A DNA stretch of 64,000 nt, from positions 61,937,245 through 62,001,244 of the forward strand of contig OZ026630.1 of assembly GCA_964020975.1 (NCBI GenBank). The letters are read 5' to 3'. The stretch is from Hermodice carunculata. Taxonomy: Eukaryota; Annelida; Polychaeta; Eunicida; Amphinomidae. Positions 18,312 through 28,091 of this stretch are shown one piece after another (the stretch's first letter is position 1; the number at the start of each line of letters is the position of its first letter). The notes under the pieces were generated by a model. The model ran no database searches and was not told the DNA's origin. It was given only the letters and a program-made list of their open reading frames with translations. A program made the position numbers and the translations under genes.

Positions 18312-19640
18312 AAATTTGGAGCACCACCTGGTGAATAAATTCAGAAGAAGGTATTCCTAGAGGGTTCCTGCATGATATCAGAGCAATTGGGTGAATGGTT
18401 TTTGAAACGAAGCTTTTTTAGATTTGTCGCAAAAAACCCCAAAAAACTCATTAAAAAAATTACTGAAGCATGACCACTTGAACAAACTTGGCAGAAACCC
18501 ACCAAAGGTAGTATGTCAAATAAAAAAAAAATCATAAAAAAATTAGAGAAAAATTTGAAGCGCCACCTGGTGAACAAATTAAGAACTAGGAGTCCCTAGG
18601 TGTCCTCCTGTGTGATATCAAAGCAATTGGGTAAGCGGTTTCGGAGAAGATTTTTTAACATTTGTCCAAAAAAAGAACTAAAAAAAAAAATTCATTAAAA
18701 ATCCAAAAATCACTGGAGCATGACCATTTGAACCGAACTGGTAGAAACCCACCCAAGGTACATTGCCACCAAGTTTGAAGTTAATCTGTATGGCGGTTTT
18801 GGAGGAGAAGTCGAAAATGTGAATTAGCATTAGAATGTCCATTGACTTCCATAGTACTAGTAATTAATTGGAAAGCTGCATTGACCGATAAGTACCCGAA
18901 TTGAAAAAATCGGTAAAAATCAGGAATCCGCAGCATTCCGACGTAGTGAACAACTTTGTTTGACCCTTCTACAAGAAACATATCCACCATGTTTCAGCTT
19001 AATCTGAATGACGGTTCTGGAGAAGAAGTCGAAAATAGCTATAACACATAAAAAATTCATAACAGATTAGAAAAAAAATTGCAGCGCTACCTAGTGAACA
19101 AATTCAGAACTAGAAGTCGCAGGAAGTGTTATGTGTGATATCAAAGCAATTGGATGAGCGGTTTCGGAGAAGAAGATTTTTTACGATTTGCCTGAAAAAA
19201 GACCGAAAAAATTCATTAAAAATCCAAAAATCACTGGACCGTGACCATTTGAACAAACTTTGTCGAAACCCACCCAAGGCACATCTCAACCAAGTTTGAA
19301 GTAGATCTGGCTGACGGTTTTTGAGGAGAAGTCGAAAATGTGAATTGTCAACGGACGACGGACAACTGACGACAGACGGACTACAGATGCCTCACCCTCC
19401 TAAAAGCTCAGCTGAATTATCAGCTCAGCTAAAAATATGGAGAACCACCTGGTGAATAAATTCAGAAGAAGGTATTCCTAGAGGGTTCCTGCATGATATC
19501 AGAGCAATTGGGTGGACGGTTTTTGAAAGGAAGCTTTTTTTAAGTTTGTCACAAAAAAGAACAAAAGACTCATTAAAAAATACTGAAGCATGACCACTTG
19601 AACAAACTTGGTAGATACCTACCCAAGGTAGAATGTCACC
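17421..19640 (+). repeat. 1.1 kb tandem duplication across the B/A junction
   Basis: Positions 17421-18519 and 18529-19640 are near-identical in order and content. Both include the body monomers, the GACGGACGAC tract, the 3' palindrome of B, and the start of resumed A sequence (GGTATTCCTAGAGGGTTCCT, at about 18348 and 19472). The offset is 1113 at one end and 1121 at the other, so small indels have built up. Because the duplicated block carries both the B end and flanking A sequence, it arose after B inserted. Confidence 0.85.
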
Positions 19641-20434
19641 AAGTTTGAAGTGAATCTGGTCAATTGTTTCGGACAAGAAGTCGGAAATGTGAATTAGCAT
19701 CAGAATTCCCATTAAGTTATACAGTAATCAATAGGAAAGGTGCATTTACCGAAAAGTACCCAAATTGAGAAAAAAAATCGTTAAAAATCAGGAAATCCAC
19801 AGTAGTGCCACTCACTGAGCAGCTTTGTTTGGATCTTCCACAAGGAACACATCCACCACGTTTCAGCTAAATCTGAGTAACGATTTTGAAGAAGAGGCCA
19901 AAAATAGAAAAAAAAAAATAAAGAATCATAAAGAAAAAGAAAGAAATTGCAGCGCCACCTGGTGAAAAATGAAGAACAAGTAGTCCTTAGGAGTCCCTAG
20001 GAGTGTACCTGTGTTATATCAAAACAATTGGGTGAGCAGTTTCTTCGGAGAAGATTTTTTTAAAGATTTGTGAGAAAAATAAAAACAAAACAAAAAAAAA
20101 ACATACAAAATATTTTAAATATCAATGGAGCATGACCAATTGAACCAACTTGGTAGAAACCTACCCAACGTGCATTGTCACCAAGTTTGAAGTCAATCTG
20201 GATGACGGTTTTGGAGAAGTCCAAAATGTGAATTAGCATTAGAATGCCCATTGATTTACATAGTAATCAATAGGAAAGGAGAATTTAGGGACAATTGCTC
20301 GAATTGAGAAAAAAAATTGCTAAACATCATGTATCCAAAGCAGCGCCACCTGGTGAACAACTTTGTTTGATCCTTTCACATATCTACCGAGTTTGAGCTT
20401 AATCTGAGTGATGATTCTGGAGAAGAAATCGAAA

Positions 20435-20534
20435 AAAAAAAAAACAAAAACAAAAACCAAAAAACAAAAACAAACACAAAAAAAAAAAAACCCCCAAAAA
20501 CCCAACCCCCCAAAAAAACAAAACAAAACAAAAG

Positions 20535-20565
<31 letters not shown>

Positions 20566-20575
20566 AAACACATAA
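20435..20575. repeat. A-rich tract in element A linker
   Basis: About 140 bp of A with scattered C, G and CCCCC blocks, directly left of the start of element C. The phenylalanine-rich minus frames across it are artefacts. Confidence 0.9.
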
Positions 20576-20582
20576 TCATAAA

Positions 20583-22179
20583 CAGGAGGACTGTGACAGT
20601 CCTGTGTGCAGCTTAGTCGCCCTATGACCTTGGAGGTCACTGACCTATCCTGAATCTAACTTTCATTGAGGGCCATCCCCATGTGCAAGCGCATTGTCAC
20701 GACAAATAGTTCTCAGGTTATCACGGACCAGTAAAATTTATGTTAGTGGCCCTATGACCTTGCTTATGAGGTTAAGGTCACTAATGTACGGTTTCAATCT
20801 TGCCTAAATAGAGGACCACCAACAAGTTCAACTTCAAAGTCCTACCTTCCACAGTTCTCAAGTTACAATATGAAAAGCAAAATTCACGTAAGTGTCTGGG
20901 TCCCAGTGACCTTGGGAATGAGGTTAAGGTCACTCATGTACTGTTTAAGTCCGGCTTTTGCTAGGGACAGGCATCATGTTCAACATCAAGGCCCAACTTC
21001 AAATTGCGCTCAAGTTGTCAGGTGAACAGTAAAATTTGAGCAAGTGGCCTTTTGACCTTGGGAATGAGGTCAAGGTCACTCATCTACTGTTTAAATCCGG
21101 TTCTCATTAAGGACAACTAGCTTGTGCAATACGAATGTCCTAGCCGTAAAAGTTACCATATAAACAATGAATTTTATGCACCTCGCCCTGTGAGCTTGGA
21201 AATGAGGTCAAGGTCACTCACCTACTGTACATGTATCACCCTCATACCCAAGAGTGTCCCTGTGCAATTTCAAAGCAATTGCCTGAGTACAGACTTTTAA
21301 AGATTTTTCCAAAAAAATATCCCCCCCAAAAAATAAATAAAGAAAAAAAAAAGAAAAAAAAAAGAATTAAAAATCATTGGACTGTGACCATTTGAACAAA
21401 CTTGGTCGATACCCACCCAAGGAACACCGCCACCAAGTTTGAAGTGAATCTAGCTGATGGTTTCGCACAAGAAGTCAAAAATTGTCAATTAACATGGCAA
21501 ACCTTAATGACCTTGCAATCCCCATTGACTTGCATGGTGATCAATAGGCACGTAAAATTAAAAAAAAAAAAAAACCCTCCTAAAAAACCCCAAAATCACT
21601 GGAGAATGACCATTTGAATAAACGTGGTAGAGACCCACCCAAGACACATCCCTACTAAGTTTGAAGTGAATCTGGCTAACGGTTTTTAGATGAGGTAGAA
21701 AATGGAAACTATCATAACAATTCCCATTGACTTACACAGTAAACAATAGAAATGTATGCATTGAACAAGTACCCGAATTAAAGATTCGTTTAAAATCAGG
21801 GATCCACAGCAACGCCGTCTGGTGAACAACCTTGTGTGTCCCTTCCACAAAGAACATATCCCCACAAGTTTCAGCACAATCTGAGAGATAGTTTTGTAGA
21901 AGAATTCGAAAATAGCAAAAACGCACAAAAATTCATAGAAAAAGAGAAAAAAGTCGCAGCGTCACCTGTTTAACAACTTCAGGTTTGGGGCTCCCCAGTA
22001 GTGTCCCTATACAATTTCAAAGTAATTGGCTAAGCGGTTTCGGAAGAGATTTTCTAAGATTTCCCCCAAAAATGCACAAAAAAAAATCACTGGGCCCTGA
22101 CAATTTGAACAAACTTGGTAAAGACCCACGCAAAGCACATCCCCATCAAGTATGCAGTGGATCTGCCCAGCTGAGTTAA
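20583..22179 (+). mobile_element. Element C: second copy nested in element A
   Basis: It starts CAGGAGGACTGTGACAGTCC at 20583; the hairpin GGACTG-TGA-CAGTCC spans 20588-20602 and is followed by GTGTGCAGCTTAGTC. About four or five head repeats of about 145 bp follow (20620-21240), then body monomers. The 3' end is shortened and reads CCCAGCTGAGTTAA at 22166-22179. Sequence of A resumes as AAAATTAGAAAAA followed by GCAGTACCACCGGGTGAAC, the same linker context as at the B insertion. Confidence 0.6.
20620..21240 (+). repeat. About 145 bp head tandem repeats with TGACCTTG...CAAGGTCA pairs
   Basis: Units recur near 20615, 20755, 20910, 21050 and 21190. The better kept ones hold TGACCTTG, a short spacer, then GAGGTCAAGGTCACTC and CTACTGT. 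The two octamers are exact reverse complements, so each unit can fold. Two related units occur in element B near 16170 and 16310, and a lone relative at about 51475-51503. Confidence 0.8.
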
Positions 22180-22323
22180 AAAATTAGAAAAAAAAATGCA
22201 GTACCACCGGGTGAACAAATTCAGAACTAGGAGTCCCTAAGGGTGTTCCTGTGTTCCTATCGAAGCAACATGGTGAGCGGTTTCGGTTTTGGAGAAGTTT
22301 GTTTAGGTTTCACCCCGAAAAGA

Positions 22324-22358
<35 letters not shown>

Positions 22359-22697
22359 CTGGAACGTGACCAGGTAAACAACTTAGGAGAGACCCACCCA
22401 AGGCACATCCTTACTGAGTTTGAAGTAAATCTGGCTGACGATGTTGGAGAAATGTGAATTGTGGACAGACGACGGACGGACGACGGACAACGGACCCGCA
22501 CAAAAGCTAAGCTGATTGACAAGTCAGCTGAGCTAATAAAAATAAAACTAAGAAAAACAATCCCCCCCATGCACTTTTTATCTAGGTTCTGTATGGCTCA
22601 TTCAGTTATGTTTATGTCAAATACACTTAGCCTACAAATAGATGTCACTGAGGCAGGGATTATCAGGAAATAACAGATCCATGATTCACCCCCCCCC

Positions 22698-22745
<48 letters not shown>
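22698..22745. repeat. (TA)n microsatellite
   Basis: About 48 bp of TA dinucleotide, directly left of the element at 22751-23101. A shorter TATACATATATAT remnant lies directly right of that element. Confidence 0.95.
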
Positions 22746-22749
<4 letters not shown>

Positions 22750-22750
22750 C

Positions 22751-23101
22751 ATGTCTTGGGTGAATTTAGCAGTTATAAACTGCCCACGAAAAAAATAAAA
22801 TGGAATAGGTCCTACAGCTGGTTTGTGGGTCATGCCCATTGTCTGCGGGTCAATTATTATCCTCAAACCGGACCGTGGGCAGTATATACCATGTGAAGCT
22901 TACCACAATTCCTGGGCATTTATAGCTTCCCATAATATCTGGGCAGATTTGCTAATTTCTACGTTTCTGAAACCCCTTAGGTAGCGCATTGAATTTAAGG
23001 CAAACATGGTCTATGGGCATTTTTCAACTGCCCATAAACCAAACAACTCCCCACAAGACGGTCTGAGGATAACAATTCTGCCCATAAACCACCCAAGACA
23101 T
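22751..23101. mobile_element. MITE-like element with 12 bp TIRs inside a (TA)n tract
   Basis: ATGTCTTGGGTG at 22751-22762 is matched by its exact reverse complement at 23090-23101. Inner sequences are partly complementary as well, with ACTGCCCAC, GCCCATAAACC and GACCGT/ACGGTC-like words on both sides. There is no coding potential. TA-rich microsatellite flanks lie on both sides. A clean target duplication cannot be read because the target is itself repetitive. Confidence 0.6.
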
Positions 23102-23450
23102 TATACATATATATGATCGAAGAACAAACAGACTTGAAAGTTCCTGGCCGAGTTTCTGGCAAACGTGGTGCAGAACAAGTAAATCGATTACCAACCTGGC
23201 TGTAATCAAGCCAGTGATTTGTTATGAGAAGTTTTTCGTAAACCCTGGAGGCGAAAAGGACAACATCAAAATATTTAATGTGTGCGTAAGATTTTGTATT
23301 TACGCCAACTCCCCTCTTCAAAAGGAAAAAAAAACATATTTCAAAGTTTATTCAGCAGATTATATTGAAAGGTGCAAATGGCACTATCGATTAACACACA
23401 TCATAAAGGTGTTCATGATAGATGCCTGAAGCTTTTTGTCCCAGTAACTT

Positions 23451-23543
23451 GTCGCTTGCAGTGCCACTGCGCTCGTGCTAGACTCTTTAGCAACTGAGTA
23501 AAATTTTAGAATCCACCACGAATGCGGTGGCGCTGCAAGCAAC
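23451..23543. repeat. Short inverted repeat (hairpin of about 93 bp)
   Basis: Arms GTCGCTTGCAGTGCCACTGC (23451-23470) and GCGGTGGCGCTGCAAGCAAC (23524-23543) pair with a few mismatches around a 53 nt loop. An A-rich (AAAAC)n tract follows from about 23559 to 23670. Confidence 0.6.
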
Positions 23544-23558
23544 ACGCCATTTGGACTA

Positions 23559-23670
23559 AAAAACAAAAAAAAACAAAAAAAAAACAAAGAACAAAAAAAA
23601 AAAAAAAAAAAAACCAAACCAAAACAAAACAAAACAAGACAAAACAAAACAAAACAAAACAAAACAAAAA
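23559..23670. repeat. (AAAAC)n A-rich tract
   Basis: A-rich DNA ending in about nine AAAAC units. Frames across it are artefacts. Confidence 0.92.
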
Positions 23671-23689
23671 ACACCCCCATAAAAAAATC

Positions 23690-26600
23690 AGGTGCCTCCG
23701 ATTTTCATTTATTTGGCAATTGTCTGTTGCACATTAGTAGAATACACTGCCTGTGGCTGGTTCTGGATTCATTTATCAGTAAGTGTTTTTCATATGGTTA
23801 TATTTGTACAGTTTTGAAAAGCGGATACTATAACATGACCAACACTGCACCTTTCATGTGTGCAAACCTGACCTCGAAACGAAATGACGCCCTGCAGACT
23901 TTCAGAGTTTTGTGCATTGACACACAGAACGGAAAAAAAGTTCTGAAGTTTACACTTTTGAAGGCTGCAACGACGGAGCTCATGGTGATAGATTGTTTAT
24001 ATGAAATTTTAGAGTCGCGACCTGACTACTTTAATTTGATGAATGTGCTTCTACATTAATCAATCTCCCATGATTCATAATGCTAACATTTCTGTGCAAG
24101 GAAAGGGTATTAGTTTTAAATCCTGGAGCGAATGAATCAGCGTCAACATGGTCCAAGGGACGACAGATTGAGTTACATGTCTGTTCAAATCACAGCTTGA
24201 CAGAGCTCGTATTTGATTTATCTTATTGGTATCCCGTAGTTTTTTTAATCGCAGCTTGAAAAAAAAAGCATTCTGTGTTTGAGTATTCAACTACAGTTTT
24301 TTTAAAAATTACCGTCACCACGAGAGATGAACCGGCTTGCAACTTAATTAATCACGGCACTGAGGAATGATTAAACGGGGTTGTCGAATGCTTGTAATTT
24401 GCGATGTGAAAACGGTATGCAATTGAAGTTAACTAAAACACATTTAACCCATGTTGACCAGATTTTCCATAAAATGATGAATATACAATGCACAAGTTCA
24501 TATCATTGATCGTTTGTGGCCTCAAAGATCTCAAACATTATTCGGATCATACTCATACTGTGATTACTTCTATGGCAGACTCATGCTGCCTCAGTGCATG
24601 GCCAATTTTTAGAAACTATCATGGAGAGTGTAAATTGTAAACTTGCTTAAGATTAATTTGTGCGTGGGCCTTTTTGTAAATGGGTTTTGTTGGCAGCATA
24701 TGTAAATACTATTTCGGCAGCAATCCCGAGAGAGGGATAATAATATACCGTCGGTCAATTGCAAGGTTCAAATGCAATCAGCTACATCCAAATGCCCCAA
24801 TAAACCAAATAGATATTTTAACTGAGCATGCCTAGTGATGCCGAACCTATATATGGGCCACATGTAATCGGTGATAACTTTGTCTCACTGAACATAGAAA
24901 TGTACAGAGGTCAGATTAAAACAAGGAAAGAACGGCTATGGATGGAGGCTTGGCATACTTAGTGGATTCCATGTTTTCGTAATTATTAAAGGCTATACTG
25001 TTTAATTTTTGTCACAAAACGTAGGCCTTAAATGTGATAAAAAAGAAGTTTGATTCTGGTTACCAGGGTAACTTTTCAGTAACACGCTGAGTAGGGGAAA
25101 GGTCAGTTCCTGTCCCTAGTGAACTTTTTCCAAACAAAGGCCAACCTTCACTGGGCATGCCCAGCCGAGATGTCAACATGGCTGATTGTGTGACTGAATG
25201 TATTCCTAGACCCCCTTCACAGTATTACATATACGGAGAGGAAAACCACTGAATATTTAATTTTATATCGTAATTAAATTTCTTATTGCCATTGACAACA
25301 TATATATTTACTAGCTTAGTTTAAGTAAACAAGCTACTGTCCAGAATTTAAGCAGCTAAAATAAACAATTGATTCACTGGATTAAACAAGCTGTTAATAT
25401 ATGAAATTAAAATCATTGGAAAATTGTTAAGGCCCGCATGATGTATTGTAATCTAGCTCATCTTTGGGCGGTTGTAGTTTGTCAATACTAGGTCCCAAAT
25501 ACCCCTTACGTCACATTGATGAAGCCACCATTTGTGTGGGGTTCATACCCTTGTGGAGCCTACCCACCTTACATTGAAGGTTGTTCCGCGGATCCAACAT
25601 AAATATTCCTTAAGAACAAAACGTGTTGGAGATCCTCCGTAAAGAGAGTTTCTCTGCGCCATATTGGATGTCTCGGAGAACGAAGTACCAGTGCAACAAC
25701 AAGATCGTCCCGAGAAAACTCCCTGTTTCTTTCTTAGAATGAAACATGTGAATTTGTTCTGGGCCGATGGATGATAAAATGCGTGTGCTGACTGTTGATG
25801 GAAGGATCAGACTAAATTGTATCACGTTTTATTAGCGAAAAAATAGCATCAAACCTGTATGGTTTGATAACCTTCATTTTATATGTAAAAAAGTGTCTTT
25901 TGTACATTTACATGAAACCATTTCACACATTATGACTCGTCATATATTTTACATGTGTGAAGCAGATTAACAATGTGTGTAACGTTATACACTGATTTGA
26001 AACCTTTGCACACACGTGCCTTTTTATATTAGTAACATTATTTTGCACTATTGCACACATGTAAAAGATTTTAACATATATGCAAATTGATTACGCGTGT
26101 GTATTATTGCAGATTAAGTGCTTACACCGTTTGCTGTAAAGCACTGCAAATACAGACCAATATTCTAAAATTGATATAAAACATTCCAAAATTGATATAC
26201 AACAGAGACAAGCTACAGCTAGGTCAATTATGTGGTGTTGTTGCCCATATGACATTTCTGAACGATCAAACTGAGACATTTTAACTGCTAAATAATTAGA
26301 TAGAGGCACTTTAATACGACGCATTAACTGATGATGGGTCCACCTTTGCACACACGTCTACTGTAACCTTGAATATTGTGTCGGGGTAAAATATCTAATG
26401 ATGTGAAGAAATGGTTACAAGTTACAAATGAGGCAGGTGGAGAGTTTCATGTGGCCAGAAGGTTAAAAGATGTGTCCACAAGCAAATAGTGGACGGTCAG
26501 AATCATGGACAGACGGACCAAAAACCCGAAAACGCAATGGGTTCCCCCTTGGAGGTGGACCACAATAAAGACATTGTCTTCATTCAAAAGGTATAAGAGG

Positions 26601-27020
26601 GTGATTTTTGCAAGTGAATGGTTGACAGGTGCCAGATTATGGGGTAGGCTGAAAGAGGGTAGGCAATACCACAAAAATAAGGACACTTGAACTGCTGTTT
26701 TGTTCTCCACGTAGCTGACACTCTGGAAACAATATGAGTTATAGTTATCATCACCATTCATGTGTAGTAAAGTTCTCAAGCGTATCTGCTCTTTACGCAT
26801 CCATTTTGGGCGGCTCATTCTATGGTTCACTTTCCAACAGACTGCTGATTACCTTTTTTGACAAAAACAGCAGTAAGTCTTCACCTTCCTTTTCTTAAAT
26901 TTGAGGAGTTTCATGTGGCCAATAAGTTGTAAGATGTCCCACATTGCTTCATATTGCCACGGTCAATTTCTATGATTAATATGTTGATTTGAAACTTTCA
27001 GATATTACTTTCAAATTGAA
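23690..27020. other. No gene recognised
   Basis: Unrecognised open frames are 23727-24059 (+, 110 codons) and 26447-26830 (-, 127 codons). The first ends LYEILESRPDYFNLMNVLLH and has a possible acceptor (TTTGTACAG) upstream, so it could be a terminal exon; no homology is recognised. The phrase CCTTTGCACACACGT occurs at about 26002 and 26342, which may mark the ends of a small repeat. Confidence 0.3.
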
Positions 27021-27024
27021 AGAT

Positions 27025-27235
27025 ACTGCTGGACCACTCTGGATGTGTGTAACCTGACATTATCATCAGGGTGAAATCAGGGCCTACACTTCCAGCATAG
27101 GGCCGAACGTAGGGGTCCCTCATTTTATCCTTGTATATTTTGTCCGTTGACTGTGCCATTCTGGATCAAGTGGAAGTCAATGCGCCCTGTCAAAATGATA
27201 CCTCCCCAGGCCATCAGCCCGGCGTAACGGTAATG
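27025..27235 (-). pseudogene. Tc1/mariner transposase fragment
   Basis: Minus-strand translation gives YRYAGLMAWGGIILTGRIDF and HLIQNGTVNGQ, then in a second frame IYKDKMRDPYVRPYAGSVGP and DFTLM, then in a third frame DDNVRLHTSRVVQQ. This is the central catalytic-core stretch of Tc1-like DD34E transposases, including the second catalytic aspartate in a DDN box. Two frame changes occur within 210 bp (near 27152 and 27070). The N-terminal helix-turn-helix, the first aspartate region and the final glutamate region were not found, so this is a dead scrap. No TIRs were identified. Confidence 0.72.
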
Positions 27236-27239
27236 TGGT

Positions 27240-28045
27240 GTTTACCATACCAAGTAGCTATAATAACACATGATCCCTTCCACCGATAGTACCAGACTTG
27301 GGTCGGAAATGAGGCAACGGGGCACTAGGCTTTTGCCGGGAATCTTAAAATGCAGTTTTTCTTAGAAAACAAAGTCGCCATTTTGGGAAAAAAATATGCT
27401 GATTTGGTGTGCACACAATGAATTACTGATTGAGAGCTAATTGAAACAATCTTGCATGTCATTTATGTCAATTTTAAGTGTGTATTCTTATTTAGTGCTT
27501 AGACATGAGCAAGTTGGAAATAATCAGGGGGGAACTAGGGACTGGTACACAAGTACACAAAAATATTGTGCTAGCCCCATGTTAACAAATAATTCCTTGA
27601 CCTACATGGTTGTTAAATGTCATACACTGTAATTGCCCTGAGTTCTATTATTCCTTGGCCCAATTTTGAATTGATGTCTGCTGGGTGTAAACTTACCGCC
27701 ATTTCTAACAAGTGGTCATAGTGTTTATGCACAAAGAAAGGGAATTTTGTTTTGTTTCGTTTTTCCTCCCCAAACTTTGGGGGATTGAAGTTGAACTTGT
27801 GTTATTCTTAAGAGCTCAGTTATAGCTCAAGTTATCAAAATACTGGAAGTTCTTGGAACTAAAACTTCAAATTACGTTTGGGAAAATAGTGTAGAATAAG
27901 CATCAAAAGTAGGTCATATGTGGTTCTACCAAAAGACTACAAGTGTTGAGTAGTTCCCAACAAATTATACAGCAAGCTGTTTATAAAATCAGGTCAGATT
28001 GTTTTTTGGCTTACATAAAGCACCGGCTACACAGACTGCTTAGAA
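27240..28045. other. No gene recognised
   Basis: Low-complexity AT-rich DNA with short frames only. Confidence 0.35.
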
Positions 28046-28046
28046 G

Positions 28047-28048
<2 letters not shown>

Positions 28049-28091
<43 letters not shown>
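28049..28091. repeat. (TTA)n microsatellite
   Basis: About 14 units of TTA/ATT. Confidence 0.95.

Larger units (their letters stand above)
15751..22536 (+). mobile_element. Element A: long hairpin-ended non-coding element, host of two nested copies
   Basis: The 5' end is CAAGAGGGCTG at 15751 with hairpin GGGCTG-TGTGAA-CAGCCC (15756-15773) followed by ATGCTCAGCTGA. The 3' end is a palindromic AAGCTAAGCTGATT...TCAGCTGAGCTAA at 22504-22536, preceded by a GGACGAC-type tract (22465-22497). Between them lie tandem body monomers of about 180 bp. Two other copies of the same family interrupt it (16095-18311 and 20583-22179); after each, the body sequence of A resumes in register. No coding potential is seen. 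Conserved ends around internal tandem repeats recall pearl-type elements and Helentron-derived HINEs of invertebrates, but no replicase is present here to prove that. It must be non-autonomous. Confidence 0.7.

Noticed and set aside
20320-20640. 106-codon minus-strand frame, phenylalanine-rich
   Set aside because: It runs through the A-rich linker of element A.
15751-22536. CRISPR array
   Set aside because: Repeats are about 145 and 180 bp long, diverged and without unique spacers, in a eukaryotic context.
15751-22536. Firm assignment of elements A-C to Helitrons
   Set aside because: The palindrome followed by CTAA is suggestive, but the 5' end is CAAGAG and not TC, no Rep/helicase is present, and A/T target sites cannot be read in A-rich flanks. 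I keep it as an analogy only.
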